In this document: positions 57,115 to 64,000 of the stretch, piece after piece | Layout of the letters: each line of letters starts with the position of its first letter | Numbering within the stretch: the stretch's first letter is position 1 | Source: Dyella_A sp035685805 | Lineage (GTDB): Bacteria > Pseudomonadota > Gammaproteobacteria > Xanthomonadales > Rhodanobacteraceae | NCBI RefSeq assembly: GCF_035685805.1 | Contig: NZ_DASSAB010000028.1 | Coordinates: forward strand, 1 to 64,000 | Direction: 5' to 3' | DNA: 64,000 nt | Notes under the pieces: generated by a model | Seen by the model: the letters and a program-made list of their open reading frames with translations, nothing else | Told to the model about the DNA's origin: nothing | Database searches by the model: none | Made by a program: the position numbers and the translations under genes

Positions 57115-57915
57115 TCAGGGCCCGGTAGGTTGCGGGTTGCCGGTGAGGTACCAGCAACCGTCGCGCAGGGTGAAACGGAAGCTGCGTCCTTCGGAGGAGC
57201 CGTAGAGGTAGCTCACATCCCGCTGTTGCGCCGAGGGTTGCTTCACCTGCAGCGCCAGCGGGGCCGGATCGACGCCGTCGATGCCGACATGGTGGAACGC
57301 GCCGTCGCCGTAGCTCACGTCGAAGACGTCCGGTCGCTCGCCGCGCACGTAGACCGTCTCGGTGCGATCGCCCTCGCCGTCGGACACCAGTACCTTCGCG
57401 TGCACCAGCGGCACCGTGAACGCCCGGCGCAACGCCGGTTGCGCGGCGAACGCCTGGAGGAACGGCATGAACTGCGTCGATGGGCAGCGCGCCGCAGCCG
57501 CTGCCTGCTCGACGGGCGCAACCTGCTCGGTGCCATCCACCCGCACGTCCGCGCTGGTCAGGGCCTTGCCCTCGTCGCCGGGCACTCCCGAAAGCTGCAG
57601 GCGCATCAGCTCGGTGCCGTCCGCATTGCCCCAGGCCGCGCTGCAGTGACCGGACACATCGCAACGCTGCAGTTCAAGCCAGCGGTTGCAGGCCTGCGGC
57701 CGTCCCGTGTCCGCCGCGCAGCTGGCGTGATGCAGCGGCAGCCAACCGTCGAGCACCAGTCGCTGGCGCAGCTTGGCGTACGGTGCTCCGCTCTCGCTGG
57801 CCTGCGGCACCTTGATCGACTGCGCAGGGGTGCCAGCGGCGCTGGCGGCAACGCTCGCCCGGCTGCAGCCGGTGACGAGCAGGGCGAGGGACAGGCTGGC
57901 GAGTGCGAGGCGCAT
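57115..57915 (-). CDS. Predicted X-T4SS immunity lipoprotein (X-Tfi)
   Basis: 266 aa. Lipobox in MRLALASLSLALLVTGC (acylated Cys 17) and a mature part with several Cys pairs (ASCAADTGRPQAC, QRCDVSGHC). X-Tfi proteins are periplasmic lipoproteins that inhibit a partner effector. It lies between the two effector genes on one strand: 70 bp after the lysozyme-like effector and 45 bp before the M23-like one. In known loci the inhibitor tends to precede its effector, so pairing with the downstream gene is favoured. No named inhibitor fold was recognised. Confidence 0.78.
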   Translation of the reverse strand: MRLALASLSLALLVTGCSRASVAASAAGTPAQSIKVPQASESGAPYAKLRQRLVLDGWLPLHHASCAADTGRPQACNRWLELQRCDVSGHCSAAWGNADGTELMRLQLSGVPGDEGKALTSADVRVDGTEQVAPVEQAAAAARCPSTQFMPFLQAFAAQPALRRAFTVPLVHAKVLVSDGEGDRTETVYVRGERPDVFDVSYGDGAFHHVGIDGVDPAPLALQVKQPSAQQRDVSYLYGSSEGRSFRFTLRDGCWYLTGNPQPTGP

Positions 57916-57985
57916 GGTTCGATCCGGACGGGTGGAAGTGGACTATTGCGTGCCGTTGCAGGCCCCGCGTTGTGCGTTGCCGCGT

Positions 57986-59467
57986 TTACGCGAGGCCCAT
58001 CACATGGTTTCGCGATGGTGTTGCGGTTACCGCGGCGACGGGTTGCTGCGAGCCCCGCTCCAGCTCCGACGCCTGCGTCTGGACGCCCGCCGCGCGGATG
58101 CTGCTCTGTTCGATGGGCGTACGCACGGCCTGCGCGGTGGTGACGTCCGCATAACGCCGGACGCCACTGTCGTTCTGCGCCGCAAACGTACGCGCGCCGT
58201 CCTCGCTGATGGCAACCGTGTCGATGCGCGTCAGCCCCTGCGCCTTGGCCTCCGCCGCCAGGTTCGCGGCAAGGTTGCGGCTGAGCTGGTCGGAGTTTCG
58301 GCCCATGTCGGCATCGATCTTCTGCACGCCTGCCAGTGCCTGTTCGTAAAGCACGTGGTCTGGCGACTTCGGATCGCTCAGTGGCAGTACCCCGTGTGTG
58401 TGCGTGTCGGCACTGCGCGCCTTAAGGGCCTGATCCAGCGCACCCTGCGTCTGCGGCCCCACGCGACCATCGACGATGAGCCCATGATCGCGCTGGAAGG
58501 CCTCCACCGCGCCGCGGGTGTTCGCGCCGAACGCGCCGTCCACTGCCAGCGGATGGCCTTGGGCATCGGTATAGCCGAGCGAGCTCAACGCACGCTGCAC
58601 GTTCCGCACGCCCTGCGTCGCGAGCGCCTGGCTGATGGCTGCTTCTGTCTGCGGGCCGGCCTTGCCGTCCACGGTCAGCTGATGATCCCGCTGGAATGCC
58701 TCCACCGCATGCTGCGTGTTGCGCCCGAAGTCCCCGTCCGCCGCGAGCGGGGCGCCGCCGGCGTCGGTATAGCCGAGGCGGTGCAATTCATTCTGCAGCG
58801 AGGTGACTGCAGCGCCGCGGTCCCCGACCGCCAGCACGCCGCCGCCGGTTCCGGAACGCGCCTGCACCTGTCCGCGCAGGGGACCATCGCCGATCGTCAC
58901 GTCCTTGAACGCAGCGTCGGGCGATAGCCCCCGCGCCAGGTCTGCCTGATAGTCGGTGCGCATCTGCTGAAGCGCCTCGCCACATTCGCGCACCGAGATG
59001 CTTGCCGAATTCGCACCGCCGTAGTGACTGGCACCGCCCTTGTCGGGGTCGCCGAAGCTCGCCCATTCCAGCGACATAGCCACTTCGGCCGCGTGCAGGC
59101 TCGCGCCGGCCTTGCCGGTGACGTAGTCCCTTACCTCGGGCCGCTTGTCGGTCACCAGGTATTCGGAAAAGATCCGGTCCTGCAGTTCCGGCGTAAAGCG
59201 CTGCTTCGGGTCGAGACTGAGGCTGGCCACAGCCGCATCCATGGTGCCGGGAATCACCTGATAGAGGCCCACCGCGAAAAGCTCGCCGCGATGCTGCCTC
59301 GCCTGGACTTCGCCCAGCGTCATGCTGGAGAAGTCGATTGCCTGGCTCGATTCGCGGATGTGCTGCCGCCCGTCGCTTCCGGTGTAGGTGCCGCCGTTGT
59401 AGTCGTTGTAGCCGCGATTCTGCGATTCGCCGCGGTGGATCAGATCACGAAGTGGCTGATGGCTCAT
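57986..59467 (-). CDS. X-T4SS effector: lysozyme-like domain, two PG-binding repeats, XVIPCD
   Basis: 493 aa. N-terminal lysozyme-like domain (~5-175) begins LIHRGESQNRGYNDYNGGTY, with E14 a candidate catalytic Glu, and has LFAVGLYQVIPGTM. Two PG_binding_1 repeats (~212-282, 286-350), then XVIPCD (~363-475: LSDPKSPDHVLYEQALAGVQKIDADMGR, GLTRIDTVAIS). Architecture matches glycan-cutting X-Tfe proteins such as the XAC2609 type. AGGAGGAAAGG precedes ATG. Neighbouring lipoprotein genes are candidate immunity proteins. Confidence 0.9.
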   Translation of the reverse strand: MSHQPLRDLIHRGESQNRGYNDYNGGTYTGSDGRQHIRESSQAIDFSSMTLGEVQARQHRGELFAVGLYQVIPGTMDAAVASLSLDPKQRFTPELQDRIFSEYLVTDKRPEVRDYVTGKAGASLHAAEVAMSLEWASFGDPDKGGASHYGGANSASISVRECGEALQQMRTDYQADLARGLSPDAAFKDVTIGDGPLRGQVQARSGTGGGVLAVGDRGAAVTSLQNELHRLGYTDAGGAPLAADGDFGRNTQHAVEAFQRDHQLTVDGKAGPQTEAAISQALATQGVRNVQRALSSLGYTDAQGHPLAVDGAFGANTRGAVEAFQRDHGLIVDGRVGPQTQGALDQALKARSADTHTHGVLPLSDPKSPDHVLYEQALAGVQKIDADMGRNSDQLSRNLAANLAAEAKAQGLTRIDTVAISEDGARTFAAQNDSGVRRYADVTTAQAVRTPIEQSSIRAAGVQTQASELERGSQQPVAAVTATPSRNHVMGLA

Positions 59468-59619
59468 GGGAGTCCTTTCCTCCTGATTATGAAAAGAGCG
59501 CCGACCGCGCTACGAGTCCTGCTCCAGCCCGGCGCGTATCCGGACGGTTGTCCGACGGTTGAGATCGCCACGTGGGGCGAGTGACGCCGAGAGGCAGCCG
59601 CGACCGGTGAGTGCCTGGC

Positions 59620-60150
59620 TCACTGCGCCCCCGGCGAGCGGTATTCCCAGCCCGTGACCGAGAGCGTGGACTTGTCGGCCGGCGCGTTCCAATCCCCAAT
59701 CTCGCCGTAGGTACCGACCTCCAGCGTCTTGCCGAAGCCTTCGTGATTGAACTGCATCAGGCAATGTCCGTCGCCGCTGCACGAACTGAGTTCCCGCAGC
59801 TCCGTGCAGGCTCTGCAGTTGCCCAACTCGGGATGCTCGGAGCACAGCTCCTTGTAGTTGCCACCCACCACGTTCGCCATGCACTGCGCATCGGGCTGTG
59901 GCTGCCAGCCATGGTCGATGACGATCTTGCGGAACTCGTTGTAGGCCATGCCCCGGTCGAGCTTGCTATCCAGCAGCAGGGCCGAATTAGACGCGGAGCT
60001 TGTACCCACTGCCGCTAAGGTCGACGCGGCAGTGGCGGGCTCCGACGCCCGCGTATCCAAGGCCTGAGCCCCAGGCGATGCCGGCTCAGCATGGCAAGCG
60101 GCCAGCCATAGAGCGGACGTGGTGACGAAGACAGCGAGCAAACTCTTCAT
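59620..60150 (-). CDS. Predicted X-T4SS immunity lipoprotein (X-Tfi), second
   Basis: 176 aa. MKSLLAVFVTTSALWLAAC gives a lipobox with Cys 19. The mature protein has a Ser/Ala-rich spacer, then a compact domain rich in cysteines (CMANVV, LCSEHPELGNCRACTEL, SSCSGDGHCLMQFN), likely disulfide-bonded in the periplasm. It lies 152 bp before the lysozyme-like effector, so it is its likely inhibitor. Sequence shows no relation to the other lipoprotein beyond the cysteine-rich SGxGHC-like pattern. Confidence 0.78.
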   Translation of the reverse strand: MKSLLAVFVTTSALWLAACHAEPASPGAQALDTRASEPATAASTLAAVGTSSASNSALLLDSKLDRGMAYNEFRKIVIDHGWQPQPDAQCMANVVGGNYKELCSEHPELGNCRACTELRELSSCSGDGHCLMQFNHEGFGKTLEVGTYGEIGDWNAPADKSTLSVTGWEYRSPGAQ

Positions 60151-60427
60151 GGCTATCACTCCAAAACAATTCCAGAAAACTTCCGTGTCCGTGAGGTTGC
60201 CCAGCCGATGCACACGCATCTGTGAAGCCCGGTCGCGGGATGTCGAAACAGAGACAAGAGCCCGTGGGCCAGTCCAAGTTTTCGGGGCAAAGGGCACGGC
60301 CCGTAGGGTGCAGGAATCCACCACGCCGAACTGCGACTCACGCCGCTTCGCCAAGATCCGCCTTCTCTTTGCGCGTTTGAAACATTGGCCGTTGTCAAAG
60401 GTGACCATCATCGTCAAGCCTTGGCGA

Positions 60428-60817
60428 AAGTGTTCGCAGAATCGGGGTAGAACCCTTCACTGACCGGTTCACCGGCAAGGACAAGAAGCCATCAGGCAAC
60501 CATGCCTTTGATCGAGAATATGCCGTGCCGGGCATCGAGCGTCGGGTCACCAAGCCACGCTACCCACTGACCAAAGGGATGGTGGAGCGCTTCAATGGGC
60601 GCATCAGCGACGTCCTGGCGACCACGCGATTCCGATCACGCAAAGATCTGCAGACCACCATCCAGCCCTACGTGAAGCTCGACAACGACCACTTGCCCCG
60701 AAGGCACTGAGCCACAAGACGCCGCTGCAAGTGATGCGAGCGTGGCGCGAGGAGCGGCCTGATCTGTTCGTCAGACGTGCGCACAAGAAGATGGGGTTAG
60801 ACAATCAAGGCACATAG
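60428..60817 (+). pseudogene. IS481 family transposase remnant
   Basis: The C-terminal integrase part remains: FTDRFTGKDKKPSGNHAFD, RRVTKPRYPLTKGMVERFNGR, ISDVLATTRFRS. The frame breaks at about 60702 by loss of one base (HLPRRH in place of HLPQKAL) and resumes as SHKTPLQVMRAWREERPDLF to TAG. The N-terminal catalytic part is missing and terminal inverted repeats were not found. It lies against the run of genes, between the immunity gene and the trbM-like gene, and marks past insertion here. Its 3' end overlaps the trbM-like gene by 13 bp. Confidence 0.85.
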
Positions 60818-61125
60818 CCCCATTCCGCGATTATGGCGTTCAAAATGGCGGCATTTGTAGCGACGTTCGCGCCTGGGCAAGTCATAAGATATTCCCGCCT
60901 CGCGGTTGCCGTGGCGGGAGCATCAAAGTAAGGATCGAAGATCGCGATGCTAAAGAAGAGTTCGGTCGAAGGCGCGCATGCAGGTCCACCTGTGGTCCCC
61001 GCACCCGAGATGCCGGCCATACACGTATAAACCGAGCATGGATCGACACTTTGAGCTTGGACTGTCGTGTTGGTCAGTGTGGCGCCGCCGAGTGTCATGG
61101 TTAAGACAAGAGCACGCAACTTCAT
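60805..61125 (-). CDS. TrbM/KikA-like conjugal transfer protein
   Basis: 106 aa. Signal peptide MKLRALVLTMTLGGATLTNTTVQA, then TrbM-type motifs DPCSVYTCMAGISGAG, ACAPSTELFFSIAIFDP, ATATARREYLMTCPGAN and a C-terminal helix. TrbM proteins accompany conjugation and type IV secretion genes and act in the periplasm; exact role unclear. Strong ribosome site AAGGAGG lies before ATG. Its place between the T4SS end and the effectors suggests an accessory part of the same secretion locus. Confidence 0.85.
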   Translation of the reverse strand: MKLRALVLTMTLGGATLTNTTVQAQSVDPCSVYTCMAGISGAGTTGGPACAPSTELFFSIAIFDPYFDAPATATARREYLMTCPGANVATNAAILNAIIAEWGYVP

Positions 61126-61290
61126 ATAAAACCTCCTTGTTTTAGAACGAGAAAGCCCCTGAATTTCGGACCCGTGCAAATCGCCCTTAAAGCACCTGCT
61201 TGATGATAGATAAATCCTGTCCTCGTTCGCCGCTTGCCTGGGCGCTAATCCATCCGATGTTCCATAACTGCTCTAGCTCTTACTCAGCTC

Positions 61291-61785
61291 TTATTGGATC
61301 AGCTCGGGAAGGCTGCAGCCAGAGTAGTAGACATGACAGGTGGCGCCTCCGCCGTCCGCGCACATCTTCAGACCCTTTTTTATGGCGTCGTCCACTATGG
61401 CTCCAGCGTTTGAATTGTAGACCTTGTCTCCCAGCATCATTGCCGCGCAACCGTTACTCTATGAAAGGTCAATCTTGCACGCGTCCCCACCCTTTGATCG
61501 GCACTCTGTGAGAGCTGATAACTCAGCGGCTCCTTGGCTCGAATTGCCGCTCGCCGTGCTTAATAACCCCTTTGCTTTATCGGTAGCAATTGCGCCCCAA
61601 CTCGAAACCCACATGGGAGGCGGTTCTTGTGCTTCTGGTGTCGAATGCTGATTTTCACACGGGCCACAGACATTCAGGCCTGAGCCCGTTCCATAGGGCA
61701 CCGTGCCCGCAGGGCACGAGGCTTGTGCATGAATAGCAGTAGCGCCGCCAGCAATCAGGAGCACCGTCGCAAGCAAGAAGCGCAA
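61291..61785 (-). pseudogene. DUF4189 protein gene interrupted by an amber codon
   Basis: Signal peptide MRFLLATVLLIAGGATAIHA; then SCPAGTVPYGTGS, WVSSWGAIATDKAKGLL. The frame ends at TAG (61459-61461), where the intact neighbour has a Tyr codon in SYGNGC. Beyond the stop the same frame continues with SNGCAAMMLGDKVYNSNAG, MCADGGGATCHVYYSGCSLPE and TAA. The total of 164 codons matches the 172-aa intact relative. A point change in the tyrosine codon explains the break. The 108-aa product would lack the second half of the domain, unless the stop is read through. Confidence 0.88.
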
Positions 61786-62038
61786 ACAAAACGGGAGGTA
61801 AAAGTTAGTTCCTCCGCATTGGGCCGGTAGCTTTCATCACATCTGGCCGAGCGGCAGTCGAACTGCCAGGCAAGATCAGCGACGCTGGCGTTATCGAATC
61901 GGGCCGGGGTTAACGAGGATTGGGTTCTAGGCATGTCTTAGCGGAGCGTCGGAACGGAGTCAGGCTCACTGATGGCGCTGATGGCCGATGTTAACTTCAG
62001 GTCCGCGGGTATATTGATCTTGAGGATGAGCGCGACGT

Positions 62039-62557
62039 TCAATTGATCCGCACCGGGAGGCTGCACGCGGAGTAGAACACGTAACAGCCCATGTCATTAG
62101 ATTGGCACTGCTCCATGGCTTTTCGCTTGGCGGCTTCGATCGTGGGTCCCGCTCTTGTATTGAATCGTGTCCTGCCGACGACCATTGCCACACATCCGTT
62201 GCCGTACGATATCTCCACCTCGCAGTTTATGCCTCCGTTTGAGTGGCAGCTCTTTATTGCAGCTTTTTCAGCAGCATCCCGGCTGACCTCGTTAAAAGAT
62301 GACCCGGGAGTTAAAGGGGACAGATCGGCTGCTATTGCTCCATAACGGTCGGCCCAAACGGGTTTTGGATAGATAGCGCCAGTTCCTTGTGCCGGTGGGG
62401 AGCCTTGCTGGTAGTACCCAGGGGGGATAGGTACACAGGAGTTTATGTTATTACCGCTTGCTGGAATCATTCCCGCCGGGCACCCCCCTTCAGCCTGCGC
62501 CCCACTAGCCGCTATCATGAAAATGCAGAACGTGTATTTAGCGAATAACGAGTTCAT
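62039..62557 (-). CDS. DUF4189 domain exported protein next to virB6
   Basis: 172 aa. Signal peptide MNSLFAKYTFCIFMIAASGAQA (cleavage ~22). Mature protein: CPAGMIPASGNNINSC, linker with PPGYYQQGSPP, and a DUF4189 domain (~85-172) with WADRYGAIAADL, AAIKSCHSNGG, NCEVEISYGNGCVAMVVG and GCYVFYSACSLP. Paired cysteines suggest disulfides. Its ATG lies 2 nt beyond the virB6 stop, so it is translated with the T4SS operon. Function unknown; could be an accessory of the T4SS or an immunity-like periplasmic protein. The truncated paralogue lies 250 bp downstream. Confidence 0.87.
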   Translation of the reverse strand: MNSLFAKYTFCIFMIAASGAQAEGGCPAGMIPASGNNINSCVPIPPGYYQQGSPPAQGTGAIYPKPVWADRYGAIAADLSPLTPGSSFNEVSRDAAEKAAIKSCHSNGGINCEVEISYGNGCVAMVVGRTRFNTRAGPTIEAAKRKAMEQCQSNDMGCYVFYSACSLPVRIN

Positions 62558-62559
62558 GG

Positions 62560-63675
62560 TCAGCTCCTCGCGATCGGCGTAGTTTGTATTTGTATAGCAT
62601 CAGGTCGGGTTACGCTGGACTGTCCCGGCATACGAACGTTTCCCAGGCTATGGGTGGCGCTGTGGACGGAAGGGCGATCGGAGCTTGCTGTGTTAGTAGG
62701 TAACTGACCTGGGGCGTGCGTACCACCATAGCCGCCGTACGATCCCGGCGGCTGCCCCTGCGGCCCGGGCCGATTGGCAAATCCGCCGCCAAAGGCCGAA
62801 AAATGCAGGAACTGACCGACTGTGCCTTGGAAGAAGGCAGCGGCCAAGGGTGGCACTGAAATGATGAGCACGGTAAGGAGTAGACCGATGCCCCCTTGCT
62901 GGAGCGCCTGGCTTGAAAAACCCTCGGCGCCTTGGTCGGTGATGGCGTTAATGACCGATGCTGACCACAGCGCCGCGGCTACGTTGACGGTGAGCTTGAG
63001 CACGATGCTGGAAACTACACAAAGCACCGCGATGGAGAAAAGGGTGCCGATGCCGTAGAGGAGCCAACGTCGGAAGAGCTCCTTGGTCTGGTCGAAGATC
63101 AGGCAAAGGATGAATAGTGGTCCGAGCCCCACGAAGATGGCCATGGTGAACTGATAGAGAAGCAGCATGGCTCCGGCCGCCATGGCGGGACTGGCAGCGC
63201 CAAAGCCCGCCAACAGCATGGCATGGGCCTTCTGATCCGCAGTTGCGCTGTCGCCAGGCGGGACCTGTACGACATCAATGGCGGCGAGGGAAAGCTGCGT
63301 AGCGGCCATGTTCTTGTCGATGGCGCTGATGGGCGAGTCTTCACCGGAAACCATCTGGCTGATCTCGGAGCCAAGAGTACCGTTAGCGGACAGCATGCCC
63401 TGCAGGGAGCCGCCGAAAATACTCATGGAGGTGGCCGCCGTGACGATGATCACGATCCGGGTCATGTTGACCACCATTGCCATCATCGAGTCGCGGGACT
63501 GTCCCGTGATCAGACGAAATCCCTGGATCATGATCCAGAGTGTGATGAGCACCAGCGCGATGCCGCTGGCCCACGTCATCATTTGAGCGAGCACGTCATG
63601 CTGGAAGTCCGCAATCTTCTGCTGAAGATAGTTGTAGACCAGCGCGTAATAGAGGTAATCGCCGAGGTTAGTCAT
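62560..63675 (-). CDS. virB6: Type IV secretion VirB6-like inner-membrane protein
   Basis: 371 aa with about five to six membrane helices: ASGIALVLITLWIMIQGF, MTRIVIIVTAATSM, MAAGAMLLLYQFTMAIFVGLGPLFILCLIF, YGIGTLFSIAVLCVVSSIVL and GIGLLLTVLIISVPPLAAAFFQG. The segment with LGPLFILCLIFDQTKELFRRW is the conserved VirB6 core. The Gly/Pro/Ser-rich C-terminal tail (~300-371) is cytoplasmic or periplasmic and typical of X-T4SS members. VirB6 forms part of the inner-membrane channel. Gene order virB5-virB6 fits the Xanthomonas killing system. Confidence 0.93.
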   Translation of the reverse strand: MTNLGDYLYYALVYNYLQQKIADFQHDVLAQMMTWASGIALVLITLWIMIQGFRLITGQSRDSMMAMVVNMTRIVIIVTAATSMSIFGGSLQGMLSANGTLGSEISQMVSGEDSPISAIDKNMAATQLSLAAIDVVQVPPGDSATADQKAHAMLLAGFGAASPAMAAGAMLLLYQFTMAIFVGLGPLFILCLIFDQTKELFRRWLLYGIGTLFSIAVLCVVSSIVLKLTVNVAAALWSASVINAITDQGAEGFSSQALQQGGIGLLLTVLIISVPPLAAAFFQGTVGQFLHFSAFGGGFANRPGPQGQPPGSYGGYGGTHAPGQLPTNTASSDRPSVHSATHSLGNVRMPGQSSVTRPDAIQIQTTPIARS

Positions 63676-63759
63676 GGTGATTCCTGTGCGCGAGAAGACA
63701 ACTTCTCTGGCGCGCTGTCACTGGCGATGCGCCTTGTCGCAAAGTCACGCATTCGATAG

Positions 63760-64000
63760 TTACTCATTGATGGTAAAGGCGGCCTTGAGCGCGGCGGCCT
63801 GCACGACGTTGCCAAGGATCGTGTTGCTTCCGTTTAGAGCGACCTTCGCGAGTGTGCCCTGCTGTTCCCGGAGCGCAGCGATCATCTTCTCGTCGGCTTC
63901 GATCTGTTTCTGCCACGTGTCTCCTGCGAGTTTCAGCTGACTCATGAACTGCTCCGCCTGGGAGGTCGCGCTGCTCGACTCGCCAAACGTACTGATGGAA
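63760..64000 (-). CDS. virB5: VirB5-like T4SS protein, C-terminal part
   Basis: Frame is open to the right edge: ~79 C-terminal residues, ending QAAALKAAFTINE. The visible part has a helical pattern, SSATSQAEQFMSQLKLAG, DTWQKQIEADEKMIAALRE. VirB5 is the minor pilus subunit exposed to the outside. Identity rests on position just upstream of virB6 (84 bp) and helical content. The rest of the virB operon should lie to the right of the window. Confidence 0.7.
   Translation of the reverse strand, partial: SISTFGESSSATSQAEQFMSQLKLAGDTWQKQIEADEKMIAALREQQGTLAKVALNGSNTILGNVVQAAALKAAFTINE

Overview
This window is high-GC proteobacterial DNA and most likely comes from a member of the Rhodanobacteraceae/Xanthomonadales (Rhodanobacter, Dyella or Luteibacter type). 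Three things point there: the bacteria-killing X-type T4SS genes with XVIPCD-tailed effectors, the Oar-like and FecA-like TonB receptors, and the local gene content (ZapE, AcpH, PyrC, QueF, MdtABC-type RND pump). The first ~1.3 kb is different in codon use and may come from another genome, through a chimeric assembly or a transfer.

Layout. 1-4.2 kb: tail of a PD40 propeller protein and two tandem M61 aminopeptidases. 4.4-7.7 kb: tRNA-Arg(CCG), then one large PLD-nuclease/SF2-helicase/DUF3427 protein, probably a defence gene at a tRNA site. 8.0-16.7 kb: TRIC channel, pyrC, then a tightly overlapping minus-strand operon dabB-dabA-cysD-DUF6671, divergent from an NhaR-like LysR gene. This joins an inorganic-carbon (DAB) transporter to an orphan CysD and a zinc-ribbon protein, and is the least explained unit in the window. 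16.8-22.2 kb: small stress proteins, a lipoprotein, queF, an aldo/keto reductase with a divergent LysR regulator, and a GST.

22.4-31.0 kb: a DPP-IV type S9 peptidase, a BlaI/M56 regulatory pair with two clear palindromic operators, a DUF4440 protein and a large Oar-like TonB receptor. 31.2-35.5 kb: class Ia ribonucleotide reductase nrdA-(75-aa protein)-nrdB. It is preceded by a cobalamin riboswitch, and upstream of that by a sigma70-like promoter overlapped by two NrdR-box-like sites 32 bp apart. The sequence therefore predicts that the B12-independent reductase is shut off when B12 is plentiful, implying a B12-dependent enzyme elsewhere. 35.6-47 kb: TonB receptor, small exported protein, acyl-CoA ligase, pirin, GAF/degenerate-GGDEF/EAL protein, OmpW, alpha/beta hydrolase-zapE, acpH, cytochrome c5.

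47.5-55.5 kb: an MdtABC/MuxABC-type RND efflux operon with a 16-bp perfect hairpin between the two pump genes. 55.6-64 kb (minus strand): the end of an X-T4SS locus. Read in the direction of transcription it runs virB5 (cut by the window edge), virB6, a DUF4189 protein, a second DUF4189 gene broken by an amber codon, a TrbM-like gene, an IS481 remnant, and then two lipoprotein/effector pairs. In each pair a predicted immunity lipoprotein precedes an effector with a peptidoglycan-acting N-terminus, two peptidoglycan-binding repeats and a C-terminal XVIPCD secretion signal.
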